Shown piece after piece: positions 10,601 through 19,371 of a stretch of 64,000 bases of DNA. Each line of letters starts with the position of its first letter. The stretch's first letter is position 1. A program made the translations under genes and the position numbers. This stretch comes from Closterium sp. NIES-65 (Eukaryota > Streptophyta > Zygnematophyceae > Desmidiales > Closteriaceae): assembly GCA_948144175.1 (NCBI GenBank), contig CANXME010002675.1, positions 1,922,001 through 1,986,000 of the forward strand, in the 5' to 3' direction. The notes beneath the pieces were generated by a model. It did no database searches and was not told the DNA's origin. It saw only the letters and a program-made list of their open reading frames with translations.

Positions 10601-13600
10601 CCGCACTCCGTCCCTCCCCCCACCCCCGCTCTTCCTGGTACCAGGTCCCCCCCCGGTAGTCCCCCTCCCCCCTCAGGGTCCTGCCCCTTCAGGTGTGTCC
10701 CAGGTAGACGCGGTCGAGCCTTTCGAGGTCACTGGTGACTCTGGTGCTGCTGCGGGAGCTGAGCCTGGGGGTGCGGAGTCTGGGGGTGCTGAGCCTGGGG
10801 GTGCTGAGCCTGGGGGTGCTGAGCCTGGGGGTGCTGAGCCTGGGGGTGCTGAGCCTGGGGGTGCTGAGCCTGGGGGTGCTGAGCCTGGGGGTGCTGAGCC
10901 TTGGGGTGCTGTGCCTAGGGGTGCTGAGCCTGGGGGTGCTGCGTCTGGGGGTGCTGAGCCTGGAGGTGCCGAGCCTGGGGGTGCTGTGCCTGGGGGTGCT
11001 GAGCCTGGGGGTGCTGTGCCTGGGGGTGCTTCGTCTCGCCGGGAGCCACTCTCCCCGCAGGAGCTGCGTGAGTGGTTTGCCAGGCGCTGGAGGTGTGCTG
11101 CTGGTGCTGGTGGTTCTTCGGCTGCAGAGGGTACTGCTGCCTCGCGTCCCGCCGGTGCTCGTACTGTGGGTGCTGGAGCTGCTGGGTCTGAGAGTTCTCC
11201 TGGAGCTGGTGCTACTGAGGGTGTTGGCGCTGAGCCTGCCGTTGGCGGTCCGACTGACAGTGCTCCAGGTGCTGCTGCTGGAGGTTCTGGAGCTTCTGGT
11301 GGTGCTGCTGGAGGTGCTGCTGGAGTGGGTACTCCTGCCGGGGCTGCTGGTACTGTTCCTGCTGTTTCTGGTGTCGCCGCGCGGCCCCGACCTTACTTCG
11401 TTCCGCTCCTGCAGCAGGTTCTTGGTCTTCCGCCTCCTCCTCCTCCTCCCTTAGAGGGTCCGCAGCCTGTCCGGTCACAGCCACAGCTACAGCCTGCCTC
11501 CCCTTTGCCTGCTCCGTCTCCCTACACTGGTCCGACTGGAGGTCTTACTGAGCGTCGTGAGCCTGCGTCTCGTCCTGTGTCGCCTGTTCGTACTGAGCGC
11601 GCTAGTGGTCGCGGGTCGCGTCAGCGTCCTCCTCCTGTTCCTGGCACGCACCGGATGTCACTGCGTCCGTCCACTGCTCCTCTGCGTGCCCCTTTGCCTT
11701 CTCCTCCTGCTTCCTCTCTTCCTGCTCTTGCCGACCCGGAGTCGGACTCTCTTCGTGCTGCCAGTCCTACTGTCACGCGTCTCCTTGCTACAGCTGTCAC
11801 TGACCCTTCCTTCGAGTCGTCTGCTGCGTCTGCCCTTGTCACTGAGCTTGTCGACTTTGCTGCGCGCTGTCGTCTAGACTACGCTGCCCGTCTTGTCACT
11901 GAGTCTGAGTCCGCCTGTCCTCTGTCCGTCGGGGGTGAGTGTGCCCTTGGCACGGACGTCCTTGAGGACAGGCAGGAGGAGTTCCAGTGTCTAGCCGCCG
12001 CTTCACCTCGTCTCGCGTCTGTACTGCTAGCCCCTGAGGGAGACCCGGATGCACCAGACATCCCGACTCCGCGCTCTTACGCGGAGGCGATAGAGGGTCC
12101 CTACTCCTCTCAGTGGGAGGCAGCTATGGATGCAGAGATGGCTTCCTGGAAGTCCACAGGCACCTACGTTGACGCTGTTCCCCCCCCTGGGGCGAACATC
12201 GTCAGTGGCATGTGGATTTTCAGGGTGAAGCGGCCGCCGGGTTCTCCGCCTGTCTTCAAGGCGCGTTACGTGGCTCGTGGCTTCAGTCAGCGGCAGGGGG
12301 TTGACTACTTTCAGACCTTCTCCCCCACCCCGAAGATGACCACTCTTCGGGTCCTGCTGCACGTTGCTGCTCACCGTGACTACGAGCTGCACTCTCTCGA
12401 CTTCAGCACAACTTTCTTGCAGGGCAGCCTGCACGAGGAGATCTGGCTGCGTCGCCCACCTGGCTTCACTGGGTCTTTCCCTTCTGGTACCCAGTGGAGT
12501 CTCCGGCGTCCAGTCTACGGTCTCCGCCAGGCGCCACGTGAGTGGCACGACACACTGAGGACTACGCTCGCGGCACTTGGGTTTGCTCCTTCTACTGCCG
12601 ACCCGTCGCTGTTTCTGCGCACCGACACCTCTCTGCCGCCGTTCTACATCCTCGTGTACGTCGACGACTTGGTCTTTGCCACAGCTGACACTGCTGGACT
12701 CGCCTACGTGAAGTCCGAGCTGCAGAAGAGACACACGTGCACTGACCTGGGTGAACTGCGCAGCTATCTTGGCTTGCAGATCACCCGGGACAGAGCACGC
12801 CGCACCATTACCCTGACTCAGTCACACATGGTGCAGCAGGTCCTTCAGCGCTTCGGCTTCACGTACTCCTCGCCTCAGGCCACTCCTCTGCCTACTCGCC
12901 ACTCGCTCTCAGCTCTGCCTTCGGATGAGTCCGTAGAGTCGAGTGGCCCGTATGCAGAGCTTGTTGGCTGTCTCATGTACCTGATGACCTGCACACGACC
13001 TGACCTTGCATACCCTCTTAGCATTCTCGCACGCTATGTTGCTCCTGGGAGACACCGACCAGAGCACATGGCTGCAGCGAAGAGGGTGTTGCGCTACTTG
13101 TGCAGTACGTCGGGCATGGGGCTAGTGCTTGGAGGGCGCAGTCCAGTGGTCCTCACTGGGCACGCGGACGCTTCTTGGGCTGACGACCAGGCTACGCAGC
13201 GGTCGTCACAGGGTTACACCTTCAGCCTTGGTTCCGGCTCTGTTTCGTGGCGGGCTACCCGCTCGTCTTCTGTTCTCGGCTCCAGTTGTGAGGCTGAGAT
13301 CTACGCCGGGGCTATGGCTGCACAGGAGTTACGCTGGCTCACCTACCTGTTGACCGACCTTGGAGAGCAGCCTCGTTCTCCTCCAGTCCTGTACGTAGAC
13401 AACAAGGCCATGCTGGCCTTGTGTCGAGAGCAGAGACTGGAGCACAGAACGAAGCACATTGCTCTCCGCTACTTTCTTGCTCGTGAGCTACAGCAGCGTG
13501 GACAGTTGCGACTTGCGTACGTGGCCTCTGAGGCCAACACTGCTGATGTCTTCACCAAGGCACTTGCGCCTTGTGATCATCAGCGTTGTTGCACGCAGTT

Positions 13601-13640
13601 GGGTCTTGTGCCTGTCTTGCCTCACTTGCTCTCCTCTTGA
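7629..13640 (+). CDS. copia E2 Gag-Pol polyprotein, intact (2003 aa)
   Basis: The start is the ATG at 7629 in a good context (GCCATGG); the GTG at 7608 in the same frame is less likely. Domain order is that of Ty1/copia. Gag spans about 1-250, a Gly-rich segment about 265-360 and a polyQ stretch about 365-390. A zinc knuckle with unusual spacing follows (C404, C418, H422, C427). The aspartic protease motif is D534-S-G-A. A GAG-pre-integrase HHCC motif lies about 686-735. The integrase triad D758, D827, E863 has the canonical D-x35-E spacing. A repetitive EPGGA linker covers about 1045-1140. The RT motif YVDD is at 1677-1680, and RNase H has D1847, E1888, D1924 and D1973. No stop or frameshift interrupts it, and all catalytic residues expected of the family are present. 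Gag and Pol share one frame, so the Gag:Pol ratio would need other control. Confidence 0.97.
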   Translation: MATPNVLTFDAEGRAIDFAVWIEDLQLYLLCDAIDEVSLFDFVSGAVPAPPADADSAVRSKWATRDAAARLAVRRHLPSSERAHFSQCKSAQALYDAVVARYSSPSSATLSRLMLPFLFPDLASFPTVADLVTHLRASDTRYRAALPAEFRAANPPPMYITLYFLVTRLPESLRVVRDQFLSVCPTTLTVDLLEESLLAAEKSIVAVGASRGDPRTPIFEGCGPSPLLPSVASAAAADLTGFESVGAASAPSGRRRSGKSKGGRGAGGARGSGGGGGGGGGGSGGGGGGGGGSGGTGGGGGGGGGGGGGSGGGGGSGGSDGPGGGGGGGDGGGGGGGGGGGGGGRSGSSQRSSSGGGQRQQQQQQQQQPQQQPQQQQRSRTVPGPQQLREWYLQRQRGGALGPCPYVLRTGDRAGERCGGAHTARRCFGRLTDAWRQQFPEAAEIPRWGELSRAGVAIYDLDFDAILSAMYAVTGSDEDDCYRCFPPDPGIGTAASGTSAAAALGASASVLSGAGESALSGTVSASASHTFTLDSGASRSFFRDRTTLTPLSRPVAVSLADPSGGPVLSRFSTVLPCPAAPSGTLTGLYLPSFSTNLVSGADLQDAGVHQFTPARQRVTHCTEADTGRHLATFTRRPGSSLYTLTTASPPGAESGRVPSSGQVFAAASRSGPESAPCSCRRLSHETLLWHHRLGHPSLLRLRGMASRVLVSGLPRSLPPLPPGPGPTCVPCVEGRQRAAPHSSQFPPTEAPLQTLHMDVWGPARVRGQGQERYFLLVVDDYSRYTTVFPLRSKGEVTAVLIDWIRAARLQLRRSFGSDFPVLRLHSDRGGEFSSGLLSAYCRARGIRQTFTLPDSPQQNGIAERRIGMVMDVARTSMMHASAPHFLWPFAVRYAAHQINLHPRVSRPETSPALLWTGKVGDASAFRVWGSRAFVRDLSADKLSPRASPCVFLGFPPDAPGWQFYHPTSRRVLSSQDVTFDESVPYYRLFPYRTPSLPPPPLFLVPGPPPVVPLPPQGPAPSGVSQVDAVEPFEVTGDSGAAAGAEPGGAESGGAEPGGAEPGGAEPGGAEPGGAEPGGAEPGGAEPGGAEPWGAVPRGAEPGGAASGGAEPGGAEPGGAVPGGAEPGGAVPGGASSRREPLSPQELREWFARRWRCAAGAGGSSAAEGTAASRPAGARTVGAGAAGSESSPGAGATEGVGAEPAVGGPTDSAPGAAAGGSGASGGAAGGAAGVGTPAGAAGTVPAVSGVAARPRPYFVPLLQQVLGLPPPPPPPLEGPQPVRSQPQLQPASPLPAPSPYTGPTGGLTERREPASRPVSPVRTERASGRGSRQRPPPVPGTHRMSLRPSTAPLRAPLPSPPASSLPALADPESDSLRAASPTVTRLLATAVTDPSFESSAASALVTELVDFAARCRLDYAARLVTESESACPLSVGGECALGTDVLEDRQEEFQCLAAASPRLASVLLAPEGDPDAPDIPTPRSYAEAIEGPYSSQWEAAMDAEMASWKSTGTYVDAVPPPGANIVSGMWIFRVKRPPGSPPVFKARYVARGFSQRQGVDYFQTFSPTPKMTTLRVLLHVAAHRDYELHSLDFSTTFLQGSLHEEIWLRRPPGFTGSFPSGTQWSLRRPVYGLRQAPREWHDTLRTTLAALGFAPSTADPSLFLRTDTSLPPFYILVYVDDLVFATADTAGLAYVKSELQKRHTCTDLGELRSYLGLQITRDRARRTITLTQSHMVQQVLQRFGFTYSSPQATPLPTRHSLSALPSDESVESSGPYAELVGCLMYLMTCTRPDLAYPLSILARYVAPGRHRPEHMAAAKRVLRYLCSTSGMGLVLGGRSPVVLTGHADASWADDQATQRSSQGYTFSLGSGSVSWRATRSSSVLGSSCEAEIYAGAMAAQELRWLTYLLTDLGEQPRSPPVLYVDNKAMLALCREQRLEHRTKHIALRYFLARELQQRGQLRLAYVASEANTADVFTKALAPCDHQRCCTQLGLVPVLPHLLSS
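10765..11035 (+). repeat. 15-bp minisatellite in the INT-RT linker of E2
   Basis: About 18 copies of GGTGCTGAGCCTGGG, encoding repeated GAEPG units in frame. In another frame the same DNA reads as Leu/Val-rich repeats, which are shadows. Confidence 0.95.
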
Positions 13641-13840
13641 CCTTGCTTGTACCTTCGCCTATATATACTCTTGCTCTTGCTTACTTGACTCTTGTATATC
13701 TCTATATATGATCTTGCATGTGAACTGGCCATGTGGCCTTGAACTTGTGCTCGGAATGTGTGGTGACTTTGTGATCCACCCTGAGCTTTGCTTTGCTTTG
13801 CTTGACTGGTCTTGTGACCCCTTGTTCTCCCCCACTTTGC

Positions 13841-13851
13841 CTATGGGGGTG
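13841..13851 (+). other. polypurine tract of copia E2
   Basis: CTATGGGGGTG directly abuts the 3' LTR. The same tract precedes the 3' LTRs of E1 (3740-3749), E4 (45797-45806) and, on the minus strand, E5, E6 and E7. This is the expected primer for plus-strand DNA synthesis. Confidence 0.85.
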
Positions 13852-13983
13852 TGTCAGAACTATATAGCTTATACTATTGTGTAGGCTATAGTGGGGTATC
13901 CCATAGGGGGTACAACCCAATTAGGGTTTCCTATTTGTACTCACTTCTTTCATAGTCATTCCATTCTCGTTCTCTCTTTCACA
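13852..13983 (+). repeat. 3' LTR of copia E2 (132 bp)
   Basis: TGTCAGAAC to TTTCACA, identical to the 5' LTR. It is followed by the CGCAT duplication at 13984-13988, after which the Helentron frame resumes. Confidence 0.97.
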
Positions 13984-13988
13984 CGCAT

Positions 13989-16900
13989 CCCTTTTATGAA
14001 AATTCATTCTTTATCAGTTGGCAAACAATTAGGCATTCAAGGAGGTGTAATAAATATTCCAGTAGAAGTTGACAAAATGGTTCAATCACTTCCAAGGCTA
14101 CCAGATGATACACACACGATCACAGTACATTTGAAACGCAAGCTCATGTACAAGAACAATGCATTCGAAGAAAATGTGCGCCCGTCGAAGGTTTTAAAGG
14201 CTTTGAAATTTCTTTGCAATCAAGAACTTTTTAGGAAATACGATATCCACGTTCACCAATCAAACATGAAAACGTTAGAAGAAAATGATTCGTTTTCAAT
14301 GACAAACGCAAAGAATAACAGTAATGATGAAGTTGACACAGCATCGTCGTCTTCACGTGAAAGCGACAATGTGGACCACCACAATGTCGGCGTGATTGAC
14401 ACATTATTAACGCAAGAACATTTTTATCAACAACCGTCCCAATCCATTGTGAAAATGGCTCCTGGCGAGCACTCACGACCGTTGTCTATTGTTCTTGACA
14501 AAGATGTTGAAGAACTAAGTTTTCCTTCGATATATTGTGGTCAACATAGATTTGGCGGCTCGCTTGATGTTAATGCTTCATACTCCGAAATAGTCAAATG
14601 GGAGTTGAAGCATGCCAATGGCCGATGTTCTTCCAACATCTCGAACATTTTCTTCAAGATGTACAAGAAGGAGATACTCCAAGTTCAAAGTGTTATAGCG
14701 ACTAGGGTGCGACAAGAAAAAATTAGAAATATAGAATCCTTTACGGCCGCTGATATGTTAGACGTAACCAAACGGTTGACATTACAACAAAATGATACAT
14801 TGTACAATGATTTCAAGCCAATCCGTACTACACAACAATATAGAGATAAATGTAAACGCGACCTCTTTGCGATGTTACGACAGATTGGAAGGCCCACATT
14901 TTTCTTGACATTGTCGATGGCTGACACAAAATGGGCTGATCTTCATACGATACTATTAAACATTAATAAACTACGAGGAAATCCTGCTAAAGTGGCGGAC
15001 GATTGTAGCGTACCATTAGATTTTAATACGATAAGTACTTTAGTACGGAACGATCCGGTTACATGCGCTCGGTATTATGAATTTAGGAAAAAATCATTGT
15101 TTTCTAACATGCTGTCTTCGAGTTCCTCATTATTAGGCGGCATTGACGATTATTTTGCCTTGGACGAGTTCCAACATCGAGGTGCGCCACACACCCACGC
15201 TGTTTTGTGGTGCAAATCTGGTAAGGACGTCTCTTTGGACAACAACTTAAGTATACCTGATTTTGCAGATAAGCATATCAGTTGCTCTTCAGATGGTTTG
15301 GATCCGCAATTCCTATCGTTACAAACTCATAGACATTCTAAATCTTGCCAGCGGAAGTCGGCCAAAATCAGTAAGTGCAGGTTCGGGTTTCCAAAATTCC
15401 CACTTCCTCAAACAATGATTTTGCATCCAGTCCCCACTACGTTGACGGAGGTAGAGGTTAAAAGATTAAAAGCAGATGCTGTGCGCATAAAGGGTGTGTT
15501 AGAGCAAACGGTGCTAACGTTTTCAGGCACTTTTGACACGTTCATAAAAGAATTAGGTCTTTCGTTTTCTGATTACGTAATGACAATTCGATCGACACTC
15601 AAGCGTGTCTCGATTGTTATTCGTCGTAACGTGAGAGATGCGTATGTCAACAATTTTAATCCAACTCTTTTAAGAGTATGGAATGGCAACATGGATGTAC
15701 AGTTGTGCATTGATCCATACAGCGTTGCTGCTTACATCGTTTCCTACATGACAAAGGCAAACAAAGGTACGAGTCTAATGATGCAACAAGCCATGGAGAA
15801 AGCACGTCAACAAAAAGGTGGTATAAAAACCGTGTTACGTTTGCTCGGCAATGCAATGCTTAATTCTCAAGAAATCAGTGCACAAGAAGCATGTTATGTG
15901 TTGCTCGGATTACGGTATCGAATGGCTACACGTCAGGTATTGTTTGTTAACACTGCGCCTCAAACCGAACGATTGTTGACATTAAAGACAATCGCTGAAT
16001 TAAAAGCATTGCGATCAGACAGCACGAATGTGTATCAGCCATATGCTTTATTGGAACGATATATGAGTAGACCTAATGCTCTAGACAATATTTGTATGGC
16101 TGACTTCAGTTCGAAGTTTGAGGTTGCGTTGCACTCAAAAAGAATGAATAATGCTCGTTTAATTGGTCCCGACTTGTCCAACAAAGAAAGGTATTACTAT
16201 CAACGTAAAAAAAGAAAGGTTATTAGATTTGTTAGTTATCACAAAGAGCAAGATCTATGCAACTATATACGTGTGCGAGTTTTACTTTTCTTTCCATTTA
16301 GAGAAGAACCAACTAATCCAACGTGTTTCATGGACACGTATAAAATGAATAAAAACATCATAGATGCTAAAGAGGCCGAGTATACATTGGGGAAAGATCT
16401 ATGGTCATTAGCTTTCAAAGAAGCCGAGCTCAATGATACGCAAGAGGATTCCAACAATGCATTAGAATCAGATCAAGAAGGTTATAAAATTGATCTAGGG
16501 ATTGAGTTGAACATGGAGAGACGACAAGAGAAAGCGGATGATGTCTTTGTGCATGTCAACATCGACGATACGGAGTACATGCGGCTAGAGAGTTCATTAA
16601 ACATCCAGCAACGGGCCGTTTGCGACCACATAGTCCATCATATTCGATCTACAGAGGAACCGTTACGACTATTTGTAACTGGCGGTGCAGGAGTTGGCAA
16701 ATCAGTGTTAATCAATGCTGTTACTGAGAGGATATCACGAATGCTTAGTGCATCAATACATACCAAGCCACGTTCAATCAAAGTATTGCGGTTGGCTCCA
16801 TCGGGTATTGCTGCGTTTAACATTAGCGGATATACTCTTCATAACGCATTGATGGTGCCGGTGACCCAAAATCGAAGCTTATGTAATTTATCATCTGATC

Positions 16901-18651
16901 GATTAAACACTTTGCGCTCCCGTTTTGGCGATGTAAAGGCGGTTGTTGTCGATGAAGTCTCAATGCTCGGTAAGCATATGTTTCAATGGCTAGATTGGCG
17001 ACTAAGAGAACTACGAGGCGCGCAACATGTACCTTTTGGTGGATTACATATGATTTTGGTTGGTGATTTGTTTCAATTACCACCTGTTGCTGACCAATAT
17101 TGTTTTGCGGAGACAACCGTCGAAGGTAATGTATGGAAAACGTTTCAAATGGTTGATCTTACAATGATTATGCGACAAAAGGAGGAACGCGCATTTGCCG
17201 AGCGTCTCAATCGTCTGCGAGAAGGTAACCAAACAAGTCATGACATTGCATTTTTTACCTCTTTGAATAGACCGTATGATGGGTTATTGGGATTGCAACA
17301 CATTTTTTGCAGAAATGTTGACATCGATGCACATAACGATAAGGTGTTCGCAACATCAACAAATGAAAAGTACGAAATTCTAGCGCATGACTTACATTTG
17401 TTTGCAAAATCAGCGGCTCGTGAAAAACAACCTTCAAAGTACGCATCGCCTGATCCCAAAAAGACTGCTGGTTTGCATGCATGCTTGCGCCTATATATTG
17501 GTTGCAAAGTCCATATCGTTGTGAATGTCGATACTGCTGATGGTATCGCAAATGGTACACCTGGAACTGTTAAAACATTTTCGATCAATGAAAACGGTGA
17601 GGTCATTGTTGTTTGGGTGATGTTTGATGATGCTCGTGTAGGCAAAGAAGTTAGGCACGATAATCATCAACTGTTCTTAATGTGGAACGTTGTTGATCCG
17701 AGATATACTCCTATTATTCGTCAAAATAAACAATTCTCAATCAACAATAAGAACGACACAATATCAAGATTACAGTTCCCTCTTCGCCCAAGCGATGCCA
17801 TTAGTGTTCATCGCAGCCAGGGTTCTACTTTTGATTCAGGTGTTGTGCATTTTCACCGACGTTTGTTTGTACATACAGCATATGTTGCTCTAAGTAGGTT
17901 TCGGTCTGCACAATCTTTGTTTCTGGAAAACTTGTCTGGTGAGTCTATTAGCGTGCACAAAGAAGTGACTAAAGAGATGCAACGTTTACGCGATATACAA
18001 ATACCTATTGTTCCAGTCCCAGTACAAGTCATTATGTCGACTTCCGCACGAGCTAGATTTGTTTATCATAATATACGAAAGTTTAGACTCGAATGCATGG
18101 CTTCAATGGCTATGCTTTTATCATTTGATTTCATAGTTCTATTTGAGACGCATCTTTTATCGAGCCAAACTCACGGTGAAGTTTTCAAAAATTTAAACGT
18201 CTTCCGACAAGATTGTGATTTTGGAGGAATACTAGTCGCCTTCCACAACGAGCGTGTGGTGGTGTGGTTCGAAAAGATCTACGATAAAATGCAATTCGTT
18301 GTTTTAGAGTATAAGGCATTGCCAATGACATTCGTCATTTGTGTTTATAATAATCCCCGTTCTTCTCAATCTTCTTTCTACACATGTTTGCAACTCGTTA
18401 TTGACACAATCCCATTTGGACATATTATTATCATCGGTGATTTCAACTTTGATTTCAACGGATCCATTCCCAATCAATTGATCAAAATCATGAAAAAATA
18501 TTCATTGACGCAACGTGTTCGATCACCTACTACTATTCGAAATACCCTTATTGATCATGTATGGCTGAATTCTGTTACGTTTGATGACGAAGTATTTGTT
18601 GGTGAAACATTTTTCAGTGATCATTACCCTATATACATCATAATCAAGTAA
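13989..18651 (+). pseudogene. Helentron protein C-terminal part: Rep, PIF1-like helicase, EEP endonuclease
   Basis: The sequence resumes within the DUF6570-like block (PFMKIHSLSVGKQLGIQGG). The Rep domain follows, with the HUH-type motif in FQHRGAPHTHAVLW (about 15172-15213) and the paired tyrosines in AAYIVSYMTK (about 15727-15756). The helicase has Walker A GGAGVGKS (about 16682-16705), Walker B VVDEVSM (about 16945-16965), LVGDLFQLPPV, VHRSQGSTFD and YVALSRFRS. The C-terminal EEP nuclease has FETHLLS, GDFNFD (about 18436) and SDHYPI (about 18616-18633), and the frame stops at 18649-18651. All motifs expected for nicking, unwinding and the extra nuclease are present. The part is separated from its N-terminus only by copia E2. 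The AUG context was lost with the insertion, so it is broken as a full protein; the ORF alone could still encode a Rep-Hel-EN fragment. Confidence 0.9.
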
Positions 18652-18685
18652 GATATTATTGATTCCTTTTTATTTCTCCCATCAG

Positions 18686-18720
18686 GTCGGCGTCCATACG
18701 TTGAGACGAATGCTTCACAG
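18686..18720 (+). other. candidate 35-bp mini-exon of the RPA-like gene
   Basis: Bounded by a pyrimidine-rich acceptor (TTTCTCCCATCAG) and a strong donor (CACAG followed by GTAAGA). Read in the frame that ends in phase 0 it joins in frame to the exon starting at 19372 (ends ETNASQ, then VATFTT). That frame needs an incoming phase-1 exon, which would lie upstream, inside or before the Helentron. No ATG is available in this frame. Confidence 0.4.
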
Positions 18721-18839
18721 GTAAGATTGCCGAAACATTTAAACACAACAAATGTCTCTCTGCCAGTTGATGCATTTTTTAGCACAATCAAATGTTTGAT
18801 TTGGTAATAGGTTCGTAAGGACAACGAGACCTCTTTTGT

Positions 18840-19371
18840 ACCTGTCTCTGAGCTGACGTACAGCAATAGTGCATTAGTGCCTTTACGGCAATGTTCATCC
18901 CGTGCACTTTCTTCCCCTTTCCCCACCCGCACCCGTCTCTTTCTTCCAATTTCCTCATCTTTGCCCCTCCCCCTTCCCCCCTTCCCCCTTGTACCCATTG
19001 TTCATAAGGTCATAACCTACGGGCAGCAAGAGGTCGTAAGACACCATTACTTACAACCTTTTTTCTGTGCTCAGTCTTTCCTTCTTTTTTCATACTTACT
19101 TTCCTTCCTTGCTCATTCCTTCCTTTTCCCCCGCCTGCACCCGTCTCTTAGCTAAAGGGCAGCAAGAAGGCGTACCATCATGCCAACTCTCCACACGTGC
19201 TCTTGCTTCCTCTTTCCTCCCATGTATCTGTTTCTCAGTTCACTGTCAACAAGAGGGTGTATGACCTTATCACGCTAACATTGCTCATGTGTTCTTTTCT
19301 CGCCTTGCCCCCCTGTACTAGTCTTAGCATACGACAACTCGTGGGCGTATGACGCCATCACGCCTCCAAAG
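18840..19371 (+). repeat. ~90-bp degenerate intronic repeat, first cluster
   Basis: Several diverged units of the type CTCAGCTCACGGGCAGCAAG, then a GGGCGTATGACGCCATCACG block, then a C/T-rich tail. The same units fill introns at 20330-20800 and 24060-24625. The region lies between the candidate mini-exon and the first supported RPA-like exon, so it is probably intron. Confidence 0.65.

Larger units (their letters stand above)
6561..13983 (+). mobile_element. complete, apparently young Ty1/copia element E2
   Basis: A full-length copia of 7423 bp: two identical 132-bp LTRs, a primer-binding site, a 0.94-kb repetitive leader, one uninterrupted gag-pol frame, a 3' untranslated segment and a purine tract. 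It is flanked by CGCAT duplications and sits inside the Helentron gene. Identical LTRs and an open 2003-codon frame indicate very recent insertion and possible competence. Confidence 0.97.
4468..18651 (+). mobile_element. Helentron-type rolling-circle transposon, interrupted by copia E2
   Basis: The coding extent runs 4468-6560 and 13989-18651. Reading across the empty site (copia E2 and one CGCAT removed) keeps the frame, giving 2252 codons with one in-frame TAA. Domain order is OTU, OTU, DUF6570-like, Helitron-type Rep, PIF1-like helicase, EEP endonuclease. In known families, a C-terminal EEP/AP-endonuclease domain marks Helentron/Helitron2-type elements rather than canonical plant Helitrons. 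OTU domains are also recorded in that group. The terminal sequences were not found, so true ends are unknown. The unit is AT-rich and contrasts sharply with the GC-rich copia DNA. Confidence 0.85.

Noticed and set aside
18648..18685. A 38-bp intron joining the Helentron ORF to the 35-bp mini-exon
   Set aside because: Too short for a typical plant intron, and the joined frame stops after six codons.
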